Below are positions 6,831 through 14,750 of a stretch of 18,084 nucleotides of DNA, one piece after another (positions within the stretch are counted from its first letter, which is position 1; each line of letters opens with the position of its first letter). The notes beneath the pieces are model-generated. The model was not told the origin of the DNA and searched no databases. It saw nothing but the letters and a program-made list of their open reading frames with translations. The stretch covers positions 1 through 18,084 of the forward strand of contig NZ_SVFW01000066.1 in the NCBI RefSeq assembly GCF_015056685.1, read 5' to 3'. The position numbers were made by a program, and so were the translations under genes. The DNA comes from Butyrivibrio sp. GTDB lineage: Bacteria; Bacillota; Clostridia; Lachnospirales; Lachnospiraceae.

Positions 6831-8375
6831 TTATCCTTCTGGCAAGCTGTAGTCTGGGTCATATACAAAGCCAGAATCACCGGATTGTGAAGTTGCTGCT
6901 TCTGTATCAATTGTGTAGTTGTTTTCTATTGCAAAGCTCTCATCTTCGCTAACAATAGCAACTGATACCTCAACTTTATTCTCGTCCGAAGTATCTCCAA
7001 AACTTACTCCTACCTCATAACTTGTATTAGTATTTCCATTTGAATCTATAACAAAGCTATAAGGATACTCGTATGCATCATCGCCTTCGCCAGATAAAGC
7101 TGTTCCGCTAACCTTTTCTGCACTTCCTGATGGTATAGGTTTTTCAGCCGTTACCCCCGGATTCATGTATTGATCTATTTCAGTATTAAAACATGGTGTT
7201 CCATCACTAAACTTTTCAGCATCAGTTGTGTGTGCATCCTTAACATATACTGGAATATATGCAACCTTAGTTCCCATAGAATCATCAATATCATTTCTGG
7301 TAGTATCACCATTATAGTCATAATCATCTGTTTTTTCTTTTAACACGTATTCATTCACGTTTCCACTTTCAGACGACCAACTACTGGTATAATTCCAAGC
7401 CCCATATCCTGCACTACTACCTTTAAAGATCATTATATCAAATCCATCGCTTGGCCACGACTCATTTTCTGCATTAGCAAGAGATATGGTCTTAACAACC
7501 GTATACTTATCTATAATACCTGCTGCACCGCTCTCATTTCCACCAGTCGGAGTCTCAGATGATCCTGAAGAGCCGCCACTTGTCTCTTCTGATGAGCCGG
7601 ATACGTCAGAATCAGATGATGGCTTAGTCTCTTCTGAGGATCCGGATGAAGCAGAATCAGATGAAGCCGGTGTCTCCGCCTTCTGATCTGATGTATTTGA
7701 TGATGAGCTACCATCATCAGTAATCACAACGCTTTCTTCACCGTTTGATATAACTGCTGTTCCACCTACAGCTGCTGCCTCAACAATTGCTCTCTGAACA
7801 ACTGTAGAAACTGCTTTAAAGTCCTGTGTTCCAAACTTTTCTGCTACCGCATATAACTGAGGTGTGATTCTAACTTCACTGTCCGTTAGCGCCTGTACTG
7901 TGATACCATTATCAGCGCACTGCTTAAGTGTAGTAATCTGTCTGTTAGGATCATCTTTGCCCTCTGTCAAATAGAACTTGTAATATTCAAGAATATTACT
8001 TCCAAAGGCAGCCTTCAGGTCCGAATAGGCAGATGCATAAGCTGATGGATCAAAATTTTCACTGCATGTTCTTCCTTCATATATTCCATATCTGTAAAAA
8101 TGCTCAAACCAGGCATTATAGTTATCGCCAAAACGGGCCTCAAGCTCAGGATTATTTTTCCTGTAATAGTTTAAATCAAAGATCTGCTTCAAAAGAGCTA
8201 TGTCAGATTCCGATGTGGTTCCATAACTTACCTTGCTGGCATCAGCTGTCTGAGTAAGTCCATTTGCTCTGGCAGTGATAACATTCCCGCCAAATGTTGA
8301 TGTTACAGCAAAAGCACAACCAAACAAGGCTGCTGTTGCCAGGGATGTTACTCTCATTAGAATTTTTCTGTTCAT
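6831..8375 (-). CDS. Secreted Ser-rich protein with tandem Lachnospiraceae-type N-domain and unknown C-domain
   Basis: A 514-aa exported protein. The N-terminus is a Sec signal peptide: basic start, hydrophobic core to about residue 28, probable cleavage after ARA at 35-37. Two related units follow at about 66-105 (FDLNYYRKNNPELEARFG...YGIYEGR) and 108-140 (FDPSAYASAYSDLKAAFG...YYKFYLTEGK). This paired aromatic/Asn-Pro domain recurs in exported proteins of Lachnospiraceae and has no clear biochemical function. Residues about 222-283 form a Ser/Glu/Thr/Gly linker of SSEET and GSS repeats. Residues 290-514 are an acidic domain, rich in Trp, Tyr and Asp, that I do not recognise. There is no LPXTG anchor or C-terminal membrane helix, so it is probably released or loosely attached. 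AGGAGG lies nine bases before the ATG. The next gene upstream encodes a membrane-bound regulator; a link is only positional. Confidence 0.85.
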   Translation of the reverse strand: MNRKILMRVTSLATAALFGCAFAVTSTFGGNVITARANGLTQTADASKVSYGTTSESDIALLKQIFDLNYYRKNNPELEARFGDNYNAWFEHFYRYGIYEGRTCSENFDPSAYASAYSDLKAAFGSNILEYYKFYLTEGKDDPNRQITTLKQCADNGITVQALTDSEVRITPQLYAVAEKFGTQDFKAVSTVVQRAIVEAAAVGGTAVISNGEESVVITDDGSSSSNTSDQKAETPASSDSASSGSSEETKPSSDSDVSGSSEETSGGSSGSSETPTGGNESGAAGIIDKYTVVKTISLANAENESWPSDGFDIMIFKGSSAGYGAWNYTSSWSSESGNVNEYVLKEKTDDYDYNGDTTRNDIDDSMGTKVAYIPVYVKDAHTTDAEKFSDGTPCFNTEIDQYMNPGVTAEKPIPSGSAEKVSGTALSGEGDDAYEYPYSFVIDSNGNTNTSYEVGVSFGDTSDENKVEVSVAIVSEDESFAIENNYTIDTEAATSQSGDSGFVYDPDYSLPEG

Positions 8376-8593
8376 TTACACGTCCTCCTATTAAGAAAAT
8401 GTATTTGCGGCGCTGGGGATATCTACATCCTTGTTAAAACCTCCGCTTGCCGCTGCACTAACCACGCATAAGTTAATTTTGACCAATTCAAGATAAAAAA
8501 ATAAGGACGCATCTGCGACCCCTTTCTAAATCCTTAGTATTTATGCCCTTTTTGGAGATTCTTAAATGATTTTAAAGAATGTTAAGCAAAAAT
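8376..8593 (-). promoter_or_regulatory. Leader and upstream region of the secreted-protein gene
   Basis: No gene. On the minus strand the leader can form GCGGC/GCCGC (8449-8453 with 8407-8411), enclosing GGAT/ATCC (8417-8430). A second small stem (8505-8521: GG/CC and CGC/GCG around AGAT, with one T-T mismatch) is followed by TTATTTTTTT, which resembles a weak terminator or attenuator. CGCATAAGT (8465-8473) equals a half-site of the LacI-type operators at 14473 and 14673. No known riboswitch is recognised, and no clear -35/-10 pair was found. Confidence 0.35.
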
Positions 8594-8621
8594 AAACAGT
8601 GCAGGCTTTCCTGCACTGTTT
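8594..8621 (-). terminator. Strong terminator after the LuxR-type regulator gene
   Basis: A perfect 12-bp stem, AAACAGTGCAGG (8594-8605) with CCTGCACTGTTT (8610-8621), closes on a 4-base loop. On the minus strand ATTTTTG follows, just past the stop of the gene at 8660-10279. A shorter T-run also follows on the plus strand. Confidence 0.88.
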
Positions 8622-8659
8622 AAGGCTTTTTAATGTGAAACGATAAAAATATCCTCATT

Positions 8660-10279
8660 TTAATTATCTTTTTCATCATGATATACCCTAAAAAGCCCTA
8701 CTCGGCTCTTTACACCGGTTTTCTCATAAATGGCAGATACATGCCTTTGCAAAACTCTTCTGGATATATATAAAGTATCAGCTATTTCCTGTCCAGACTT
8801 CTCAGTAAATAACAATTGCTCAAGAACTTCGGTTTCTCTTGCCGTCAGGCCATATTTTTTTACAATTCTGACAAGTGTGTCATCTTCTCCTTTGCTTTTT
8901 ACTACATTTACGTCACTTTCATCATCACGTTGCCTTAAGGCTATATCTTGTGCACCGTCACTACTGTCACTACCAGAATCTGAAAATGTTCTGCTTAAAT
9001 TGATCAGCTCAATTTCTTTGGGCTCCTGTTTCGCTATGTTACTTTCAGCTTTATTATCTTCACCTGCAACATCATCCAAATCATGCTGTTTAATGCTTAT
9101 CTGTTCATATTCTATAAATTCGCTCTTTTTCCCAATTACAAAGTCTCCGCTATATACAAGATTGATAAACAGAATGGTAATTACGACCACTGACAATATC
9201 AGTATCTGCATTGTAGACATTTTTGCCCATGGCAGAAATGAGAATACTACACCTGCTGCGCAGTCTATTACCCTGCCTGTTCCCGCAACAAGCGCAGGAT
9301 GAGATGATAAAGGCGCTATACTCCAAAACATCACATACAAATAGCTCATGGTCGCGCCGACAACAACATAAAATATGCACATATTAAGATTGCTCATCGG
9401 ATTATCCATGAAAATAACAGGAGACAAAACAACCCAAAGTATGAGAGCAAACAACGTAATATTCACAAACCGTCCATCCTTATAGTCTCCCACAACTCCA
9501 ATGATAAGATACCCGACAATAGCAAAAAGCCTTGGCCATGAATAAGCTGTAAACTCAAGATTTGAATTCACCATAAGTCTTATGAGCATGCTGTCATAAT
9601 ATGTGAGAAGTAAAATAGCCAAAACAGACATGATAACTATAGTCCTAAGGCTATCGTTGTTTCTTTTCCTCTCAAGTGTACCCCGTTTACTATCCTCATA
9701 AGTCGGTATACAATCAGCCAGCACCCACTCCCAGGATCTTTTTACCAAAATAGCTATGATTCCTGCGCCGGCAAAAATAAATAGCAGAATCAAAAGCCTG
9801 TTATCTGAAAGTATCTGGGTGATATACTGTAAAAGATACGACATAGCAGCCCCACATGCCACAAGCTTTCCAAGATTTTTAACCCCAAAAAGTGCCATTG
9901 AAATATAGTAATTAAAAGCCCCTGCAATAAAACCTATCTGAATATTTGCCAATGGAGCCAGATACAAAAATGCAAAGCTGCTGGGGTAAAACATCATAAT
10001 CGCTGCAAGTGCCAAAAACAGCACGGCCGATGCTCTAAGCAATATATTCATAAATCCATCGTTTTTTAGCTTTTCCCATGTAACAAAAAAGATAATCAGG
10101 CCCACAAGAAAAAACAGCTGATCAACATAGTACATCATCAGATGCTGATCTGCTAAAAGATATTCTGTAGAATTCTTGTTGGTCATGGTTGAGAACGTAA
10201 TATATGAAAAAAGATATACTATAAAAATCACCATGATGATAACTTCTCTTGCAGTGAAAAATATCTTTTTGGCTCTCAT
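8660..10279 (-). CDS. Membrane-bound LuxR-family transcriptional regulator (12 TM)
   Basis: A 539-aa protein joining a polytopic membrane domain to a C-terminal LuxR/GerE helix-turn-helix. Residues 1-380 contain about twelve hydrophobic helices (roughly 11-31, 53-67, 79-97, 101-121, 135-155, 162-179, 212-228, 250-264, 271-290, 298-318, 330-349, 358-375), like a transporter-type fold. A charged, Ser/Asp-rich cytoplasmic linker covers about 385-475. The DNA-binding domain runs 477-535: GLTARETEVLEQL, then SGQEIADTLYISRRVLQRHVS and YEKTGVKSR. There is no receiver domain. Such one-component regulators are known in Actinobacteria and anaerobic Firmicutes; the membrane part presumably senses a ligand. 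It starts at ATG with GAGGGG upstream and is a single-gene unit with its own terminator. Targets are unknown; the adjacent secreted-protein gene is the obvious candidate. Confidence 0.9.
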   Translation of the reverse strand: MRAKKIFFTAREVIIMVIFIVYLFSYITFSTMTNKNSTEYLLADQHLMMYYVDQLFFLVGLIIFFVTWEKLKNDGFMNILLRASAVLFLALAAIMMFYPSSFAFLYLAPLANIQIGFIAGAFNYYISMALFGVKNLGKLVACGAAMSYLLQYITQILSDNRLLILLFIFAGAGIIAILVKRSWEWVLADCIPTYEDSKRGTLERKRNNDSLRTIVIMSVLAILLLTYYDSMLIRLMVNSNLEFTAYSWPRLFAIVGYLIIGVVGDYKDGRFVNITLFALILWVVLSPVIFMDNPMSNLNMCIFYVVVGATMSYLYVMFWSIAPLSSHPALVAGTGRVIDCAAGVVFSFLPWAKMSTMQILILSVVVITILFINLVYSGDFVIGKKSEFIEYEQISIKQHDLDDVAGEDNKAESNIAKQEPKEIELINLSRTFSDSGSDSSDGAQDIALRQRDDESDVNVVKSKGEDDTLVRIVKKYGLTARETEVLEQLLFTEKSGQEIADTLYISRRVLQRHVSAIYEKTGVKSRVGLFRVYHDEKDN

Positions 10280-10362
10280 GGAATCCCCTCTATATTTTTA
10301 CGTTATTTAGTATCTTTCTATTTAGTTTAACACCAAATACATCCAAAATCAGCTATTTAAAA

Positions 10363-10408
10363 CCAAAAAGAAGTCCAAACATCTTATTATGTTCGGACTT
10401 CTTCTTGG
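10363..10408 (-). terminator. Terminator of the kinase-phosphorylase operon
   Basis: A stem of 14 bp with one mismatch (10363-10376 with 10395-10408, core AAGAAGTCC/GGACTTCTT) lies just past the phosphorylase stop. On the minus strand it runs into a T-rich stretch. It fits an intrinsic terminator. Confidence 0.8.
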
Positions 10409-10426
10409 AATTTTAAGGTAATTAAA

Positions 10427-12082
10427 TCAAGAAATACTATAACTGTAATCAGCAAAATCTGCATCAAGCACAGCTTTTTGACCGTTGTTTTCCCAAACAA
10501 ACTTCATCTTTGTTCCATCCACGGTTACATTTAAATTGGCATCGAATCCAAATGCCGGGCATGTATTGCGGAACCTTAACAGTTCGAGCTGTTTTTTTAC
10601 AACATCTTTTTCCATTGCAGCTTCAATCTGGTCAATTGTGAGATTTGTTCTGTTTATTTCCTTGTGTCCGCCTGCACCTGCACGTTTTACAGCTTCATGA
10701 TCGTTTTTGCCTGCAAACAGATCAAGATACCAAACCTGAGGTTTACCCGGCATGAACATCTGAATTGCTCTGGCAAAGAGCATCTTTTTGTCATCATCAC
10801 CAAGTGCACTGTAATAAGTAGCATTTACCTGATAGTACATATTCTTGGCACCGTGAAGATCCTTAACAAATCCCCCGCGACCAACAATTGTATCGATCAT
10901 ATTCTGGATATCCTCTTCAGGAAGGATTCCCTTAAGATCAAGAAGAGGAATTCCATCGTGGCAACCAAGCATATTAACCACACGGATTTTTTTCTCCTGA
11001 ATCTCATCAGCCCACTTTTTAAGGAGAGTTCCGGACTTGCTCTCAATAGCGTAGATAAGAAGCCCCGGAAGGAAGAAATCATAAGTCATGTAGCCTTTAT
11101 TTGCTACAACCTCATAAATCTTCTCGCTGTAGCTTGCATGAATTTCAGGTAAAAGAGATACATTAAACTCATCAGCAAGCTTCTTAACTTTTTCAAGCAC
11201 ATCCCAAGTATCAGGCTCATTAAGAAAGTTCTTTTTACCTGGCTCCTTAGGAGCATAGGCAAAGGCATCAAGACGAACGATACTTGCGCCATAGCCTGAA
11301 AGACTCTTAAGTGTATTTCTGTAATGTTCCCAAACGAGATCAGATTTAATATTAAGATCCATCTGTCCGAGATATCGTCTTCCAGACTCTAAATAATCAA
11401 CAACTGCATCTTTATATTTTTCAAAACCTGTGTAATCAATTTCAGCAGGCTTCTTTCCCTCATCAAGTCCCTCGCAGACTTTTTCAGCTAATCTCTGTGC
11501 AGAAAGATACTGAATATCCATCTTTTCCATAAGGTCCTGCGCATCAGGTCTCTTGTACTGCACTTCCTGATAGAATGTATTCCAGTAGGGAACATCCTTG
11601 CCATCAGGCATACGTACCATAAGTATAGGAAGTCCGGGTTTTCTGAAAAACATATCCTTTATATATTTCTGGTCAGGCTGAATATAGCCTTCATCGGTCA
11701 TCTCGCCATAACCATCCCAGAATTTGTTCCAGTTAATAAAGAAGTCGGCATATTTTGACTTCTCACCATTTTTAACAAGATCCTGGAACTGTGGAGAAAG
11801 AACTGAAGCATGATTAAGAATGAAATCAAGCTTAAGGTTGATTCCAAGTGCCTTTAACGCTTCTATATCTTCCTTGCTGCCAAGCTGCTCATTGATACCA
11901 TAATCTATTACAGAAAAACCTCTGTCCAAATCTGTGTTAAAGATACTTGGAAGAATGTAAAATGACTGAAAAACATCCTTGAATGCATCTTTTGACAGTA
12001 CTGATACAATATCACCCAGAGTTCCACCCATACTATCAGGGTAGGCATTTAACATAGGTCCATTGTCTACAAATCTACTCAT
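10427..12082 (-). CDS. GH13 subfamily 18 sucrose phosphorylase-like glycoside phosphorylase
   Basis: A cytoplasmic retaining phosphorylase of the sucrose phosphorylase family, splitting an alpha-glucoside with phosphate to give alpha-glucose 1-phosphate. The barrel motifs are clear: the nucleophile Asp in IVRLDAFAY, the acid/base Glu in LLPEIHASY, and the transition-state Asp in LGCHDGIPLLDLKG. YQVNATYYSALG and PGKPQVWYLDLFAGKND also match the family. The usable start is the ATG at 12082 (MSRFVDNGPML), preceded by AAAGGA, giving 551 aa. The frame runs open to a TTG at 12121, but no binding site supports that. It is about 50 residues longer than the bifidobacterial enzyme because of a charged insertion before the nucleophile. 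Related members act on sucrose, sucrose 6F-phosphate, glucosylglycerol or glucosylglycerate, so the substrate is not settled. It follows the kinase by 44 bp in one operon. Confidence 0.9.
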   Translation of the reverse strand: MSRFVDNGPMLNAYPDSMGGTLGDIVSVLSKDAFKDVFQSFYILPSIFNTDLDRGFSVIDYGINEQLGSKEDIEALKALGINLKLDFILNHASVLSPQFQDLVKNGEKSKYADFFINWNKFWDGYGEMTDEGYIQPDQKYIKDMFFRKPGLPILMVRMPDGKDVPYWNTFYQEVQYKRPDAQDLMEKMDIQYLSAQRLAEKVCEGLDEGKKPAEIDYTGFEKYKDAVVDYLESGRRYLGQMDLNIKSDLVWEHYRNTLKSLSGYGASIVRLDAFAYAPKEPGKKNFLNEPDTWDVLEKVKKLADEFNVSLLPEIHASYSEKIYEVVANKGYMTYDFFLPGLLIYAIESKSGTLLKKWADEIQEKKIRVVNMLGCHDGIPLLDLKGILPEEDIQNMIDTIVGRGGFVKDLHGAKNMYYQVNATYYSALGDDDKKMLFARAIQMFMPGKPQVWYLDLFAGKNDHEAVKRAGAGGHKEINRTNLTIDQIEAAMEKDVVKKQLELLRFRNTCPAFGFDANLNVTVDGTKMKFVWENNGQKAVLDADFADYSYSIS

Positions 12083-12126
12083 ATCATTTCCTTTCAAAAA
12101 TATGTCAAAATGTTTGATCAATCAAA

Positions 12127-13101
12127 TTATTTCATAAGCTTTTTGAACTCATCATAGCTAATGATCTCACCGGCTTTTGTGATGATTATCTTAGCCTTAT
12201 GCGCCTGATTAACAAGTTTATTCTGTTCGAGTTCCAGTACCATCATAGTAAATGGGCTGTCAAGCTTTCCATCTCTGTTTCTGGATCTTCTGTGCTCAAG
12301 TGTCTCCTGCGGAGTACTGTTCAAAAGAACCGGAATATCAACCTGAGTCATATAATCGCTGTTACCATGTGTCCACTCAACGATAAGAACCTGCTTAGCA
12401 GACATATCTACTTCATCATACCAAAGAGATGCCTCATCTCTTCCCATTCTCTTAAGCCAGAGCTTGTCAGCTCCATCCTTAAATGCTTTCATTATCTGAT
12501 CAACTTCTTCAAAATCAGTCTCATTTGGTGTTCCAAGGTAGTTATCAAGTCCTTTTTCGCCAGCTTCTATATATGCTTTGAACCAGCTGTCAGTCTCAAC
12601 ATGAGCCTTGTTGGCATCATCTTCTGCAATCTGCCATTCCTTAACCTTAGCGAAATTTTCAGGATTCATAACGCCGCCGTCAACCATTCCTCTTATTCCA
12701 CTCTCCCTAAACACATGAAGTCTTTCAGCGTCATTATACATAGGGATCCTGTGTGGATAATTATCGCCGGACATTGTATAGCTACCGATTCCAGCCTGCT
12801 CAAGTAAATATGAAAGAAGTGATGCAATCTCGGATTTTCCAACTCCTGATCCTCCGCAAACTGCCACAACGGCACGATTATATGTGTTAGCACTCATCTT
12901 CTCTTTTAATTCTTTAATAAGAATTGGAAAAATAGTTTTTGCTTTTTTTATATGGCTTTCACCAATCTCAATTTTATCCCCCGGCATATCTCCGTGAGGT
13001 ATATCATCAGGTATAATTAAATCAGTCAAAATGTTATTTGCATTATCAAGTTTTTCAAGAACATCTTTTGAAGATGATACTCTGCTATATTGTGTATTCA
13101 T
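12127..13101 (-). CDS. P-loop kinase (uridine kinase/APS kinase-like), partner of the phosphorylase
   Basis: A 324-aa cytoplasmic P-loop phosphotransferase. Walker A GGSGVGKS is at residues 83-90, preceded by a typical beta strand (AVVAVC). Later come SGDNYPHR, VLIVEWTHGN as a probable Walker B region, and an Arg-rich HRRSRNRDGK segment that may be the mobile lid. This is the fold of uridine kinase, phosphoribulokinase and APS kinase, but I cannot assign the acceptor. The start at 13101 (MNTQYSRVSS) is chosen because AAGGAGA sits just upstream. The in-frame ATG at 13146 has no binding site. It is the first gene of a two-gene operon with the GH13_18 phosphorylase and divergent from the LacI gene. 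That suggests it phosphorylates an imported disaccharide, or the acceptor half released by phosphorolysis. Confidence 0.8.
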   Translation of the reverse strand: MNTQYSRVSSSKDVLEKLDNANNILTDLIIPDDIPHGDMPGDKIEIGESHIKKAKTIFPILIKELKEKMSANTYNRAVVAVCGGSGVGKSEIASLLSYLLEQAGIGSYTMSGDNYPHRIPMYNDAERLHVFRESGIRGMVDGGVMNPENFAKVKEWQIAEDDANKAHVETDSWFKAYIEAGEKGLDNYLGTPNETDFEEVDQIMKAFKDGADKLWLKRMGRDEASLWYDEVDMSAKQVLIVEWTHGNSDYMTQVDIPVLLNSTPQETLEHRRSRNRDGKLDSPFTMMVLELEQNKLVNQAHKAKIIITKAGEIISYDEFKKLMK

Positions 13102-13306
13102 AATTCTCCTTCTACTCCTCAAATCGAAATAAACACACAAATACATAACACCGCCAGAATCACGTATTTATGCGGGTTTCACATAGCCTGCAAAGTCAAA
13201 AAAATAAATTGTACACACTTTTCTTTTTGACAATACATACTGAGCCATGTTATTTTGAACACAAGATACAATAACTTTTTTTCTTTGTAAAGACCAAAAA
13301 TAAAAA
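13102..13306. promoter_or_regulatory. Divergent control region between kinase operon and LacI gene
   Basis: For the rightward gene, TTGACA (13227-13232) and TATTTT (13251-13256), spaced 18 bp, form a good sigma-A promoter about 50 bp before the ATG. For the leftward operon the boxes are poor; TTGTCA (complement of 13228-13233) with TACAAT (complement of 13208-13213) is possible but has only a 14-bp spacer. The two -35 elements overlap, so both promoters may share control. TTATGCG at 13168-13174 resembles half of the operator found at 14673; a full palindrome is not seen here. Confidence 0.55.
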
Positions 13307-14317
13307 ATGATAACTATTAAAGAGATCGCAAAACAACTAAATATGAGTACTACAACGGTTTCAAATGTTATTCATGGAAAAACCGGTGAAGTATCTGACG
13401 ATACTAAAAAAATTGTTCAGGATTTTTTGGATAAGGTTGATTACGTCCCAAACATCAGCGCAAGAAACCTTGCACAAAATGAATCAAAGATCATAGGCCT
13501 GGCGCTTAAAGCCCGTGCCGATAAGTATGAGAATCTTATCATGGATCCGTTCGTATCAGAGCTGATAGGTGGTGTGGAAGAGACTATACGAAACGCCGGC
13601 TATTTCATGATGCTCTACATTTCAAGTGATACCGCTGAGATAATGCGTCACGTTTCCACCTGGAATGTTGACGGACTTATCCTTTTCGGAATGCTAAATG
13701 ATGACGGAATCCGTGTCAGCGAAAAATATAAAAAACCTATCGTTTGCATTGATACCTACAGTATTGAGGGCCTTAAGCACTTCACAAATGTCGGCCTTGA
13801 TGATGAACAGGGTACCTACGAAATGGTAAATTACCTGATATCGCAAGGGCACAGAAAAATTGCCTTCCTTTCAGATAACACTAACGGTGTAGACCTTGCC
13901 AGATTAAACGGATACAAAAAAGCTTTAAAAGATGCAAAGATAAAATACAGCCCTTCTAACTTCCTGAAGATAAGACCTCACACAAAAGACCTGCCTGAAA
14001 GTTTGGAAGAGATATGTGAGAAGTCAAAAGAGTTCACTGCCATAATGTGCGTCTCTGACCTGTATGCTGTAACGCTCATGGCTGCATTTGCCGACAGAGG
14101 CATATCCGTTCCCGACGATATTTCTGTAGCCGGCTTTGATGACAATATGCTGGGGCAGCTTCACAGACCTGCTCTTACTACTGTTCATCAGAATGTAAAG
14201 CAAAAAGGTGTAGTTGCCGCAGATACTTTGCTAAAACAACTCAAAAAGATAAAGACTCCAAATCAGATAGTTCTTCCAACACGACTGGTAATTCGTGATA
14301 CTGTTAAAAAAATTTAA
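13307..14317 (+). CDS. LacI/GalR-family transcriptional repressor
   Basis: A 336-aa regulator. The N-terminal helix-turn-helix is classic: ITIKEIAKQLNMSTTTVSNV at 2-21, then the hinge region around YVPNISARNLAQ (about 47-58). The rest is a periplasmic-binding-protein-like sugar-sensing domain with the usual GLILFG, SVAGFDD and LTTVHQN segments. It acts in the cytoplasm as a dimer or tetramer on palindromic operators. It sits between the kinase-phosphorylase operon and the ABC-transporter operon, so it is probably the local repressor released by the transported sugar or a breakdown product. Oddly, there is no good ribosome binding site before the ATG; only A-rich sequence is present, which suggests low expression. 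Later starts would destroy the DNA-binding domain, so 13307 is kept. Confidence 0.92.
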   Translation: MITIKEIAKQLNMSTTTVSNVIHGKTGEVSDDTKKIVQDFLDKVDYVPNISARNLAQNESKIIGLALKARADKYENLIMDPFVSELIGGVEETIRNAGYFMMLYISSDTAEIMRHVSTWNVDGLILFGMLNDDGIRVSEKYKKPIVCIDTYSIEGLKHFTNVGLDDEQGTYEMVNYLISQGHRKIAFLSDNTNGVDLARLNGYKKALKDAKIKYSPSNFLKIRPHTKDLPESLEEICEKSKEFTAIMCVSDLYAVTLMAAFADRGISVPDDISVAGFDDNMLGQLHRPALTTVHQNVKQKGVVAADTLLKQLKKIKTPNQIVLPTRLVIRDTVKKI

Positions 14318-14331
14318 GTCATATTATTCCG

Positions 14332-14358
14332 GAGCCCGCTTCTACAGCGGGCTCTTTT
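14332..14358 (+). terminator. Terminator of the LacI gene
   Basis: A perfect 9-bp stem, GAGCCCGCT (14332-14340) with AGCGGGCTC (14346-14354), loop TCTAC, followed by TTTTCTATTT. It lies 15 bp past the stop codon. Confidence 0.9.
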
Positions 14359-14472
14359 CTATTTCTTGTCAAATAATACTGAGAAAAAAACAACCTTCGC
14401 ATTTTGTTTCTTTGTATTTTTTACAATCAAATCACAAAGCATAAAGTTTTTCTTGTCACATTTCACTACACA

Positions 14473-14488
14473 ACTTACGCGCATAAGC
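14473..14488. promoter_or_regulatory. LacI-type operator O1, distal
   Basis: ACTTACGCGCATAAGC is an imperfect 16-bp even palindrome with a central CG, the layout usual for LacI-family operators. It matches the second palindrome starting exactly 200 bp downstream. Apart from these control elements, 14359-14750 is AT-rich and shows no gene. Confidence 0.65.
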
Positions 14489-14629
14489 ATGCTGATTTTA
14501 CGTTTATTTATAATTTTTTAATACGTTTTATTATATTTTTACATTTTTCTCAATTTGTAACAATCCTTTAACCATGCGATTTTCCGCGGTTATTAGTCAA
14601 CTGGTCAATATTAATTTTAGCAAACCGCC

Positions 14630-14656
14630 TTGAATTTCTAGGCTTTTTGTGATAAT
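14630..14656 (+). promoter_or_regulatory. Promoter of the ABC-transporter operon
   Basis: TTGAAT (14630-14635) and GATAAT (14651-14656) lie 15 bp apart. The -10 box is preceded by TGT, giving an extended -10 (TGTGATAAT) that would compensate for the short spacer. Transcription would start near 14663, leaving the second operator just downstream. Confidence 0.5.
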
Positions 14657-14672
14657 TTGATTATAGCGTACA

Positions 14673-14688
14673 ACTTATGCGCAAAAGT
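14673..14688. promoter_or_regulatory. LacI-type operator O2, proximal
   Basis: ACTTATGCGCAAAAGT is a 16-bp palindrome with one mismatched pair and a central CG. It sits about ten bases past the predicted transcription start and 63 bp before the solute-binding protein ATG, suiting repression by blocking polymerase. With O1 it defines a consensus ACTTATGCGCATAAGT. Confidence 0.7.
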
Positions 14689-14750
14689 AACCGCCAAAAA
14701 GTAAATAAGTTATGGCAATTTGCACAAAGCAACAAAAAGGAGGAAACAAA

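Noticed and set aside
7486..7717. Open frames on both strands within the Ser-rich linker
   Set aside because: They are shadows of the low-complexity linker of the secreted protein.
8401..8455. Riboswitch in the leader of the secreted-protein gene
   Set aside because: The stems are short and I could not match conserved bases of c-di-GMP, tetrahydrofolate or other classes, so it is kept only as a possible leader structure.
12083..12121. TTG-initiated N-terminal extension of the phosphorylase
   Set aside because: No ribosome binding site precedes the TTG, while the ATG at 12082 has AAAGGA and begins where family similarity begins.
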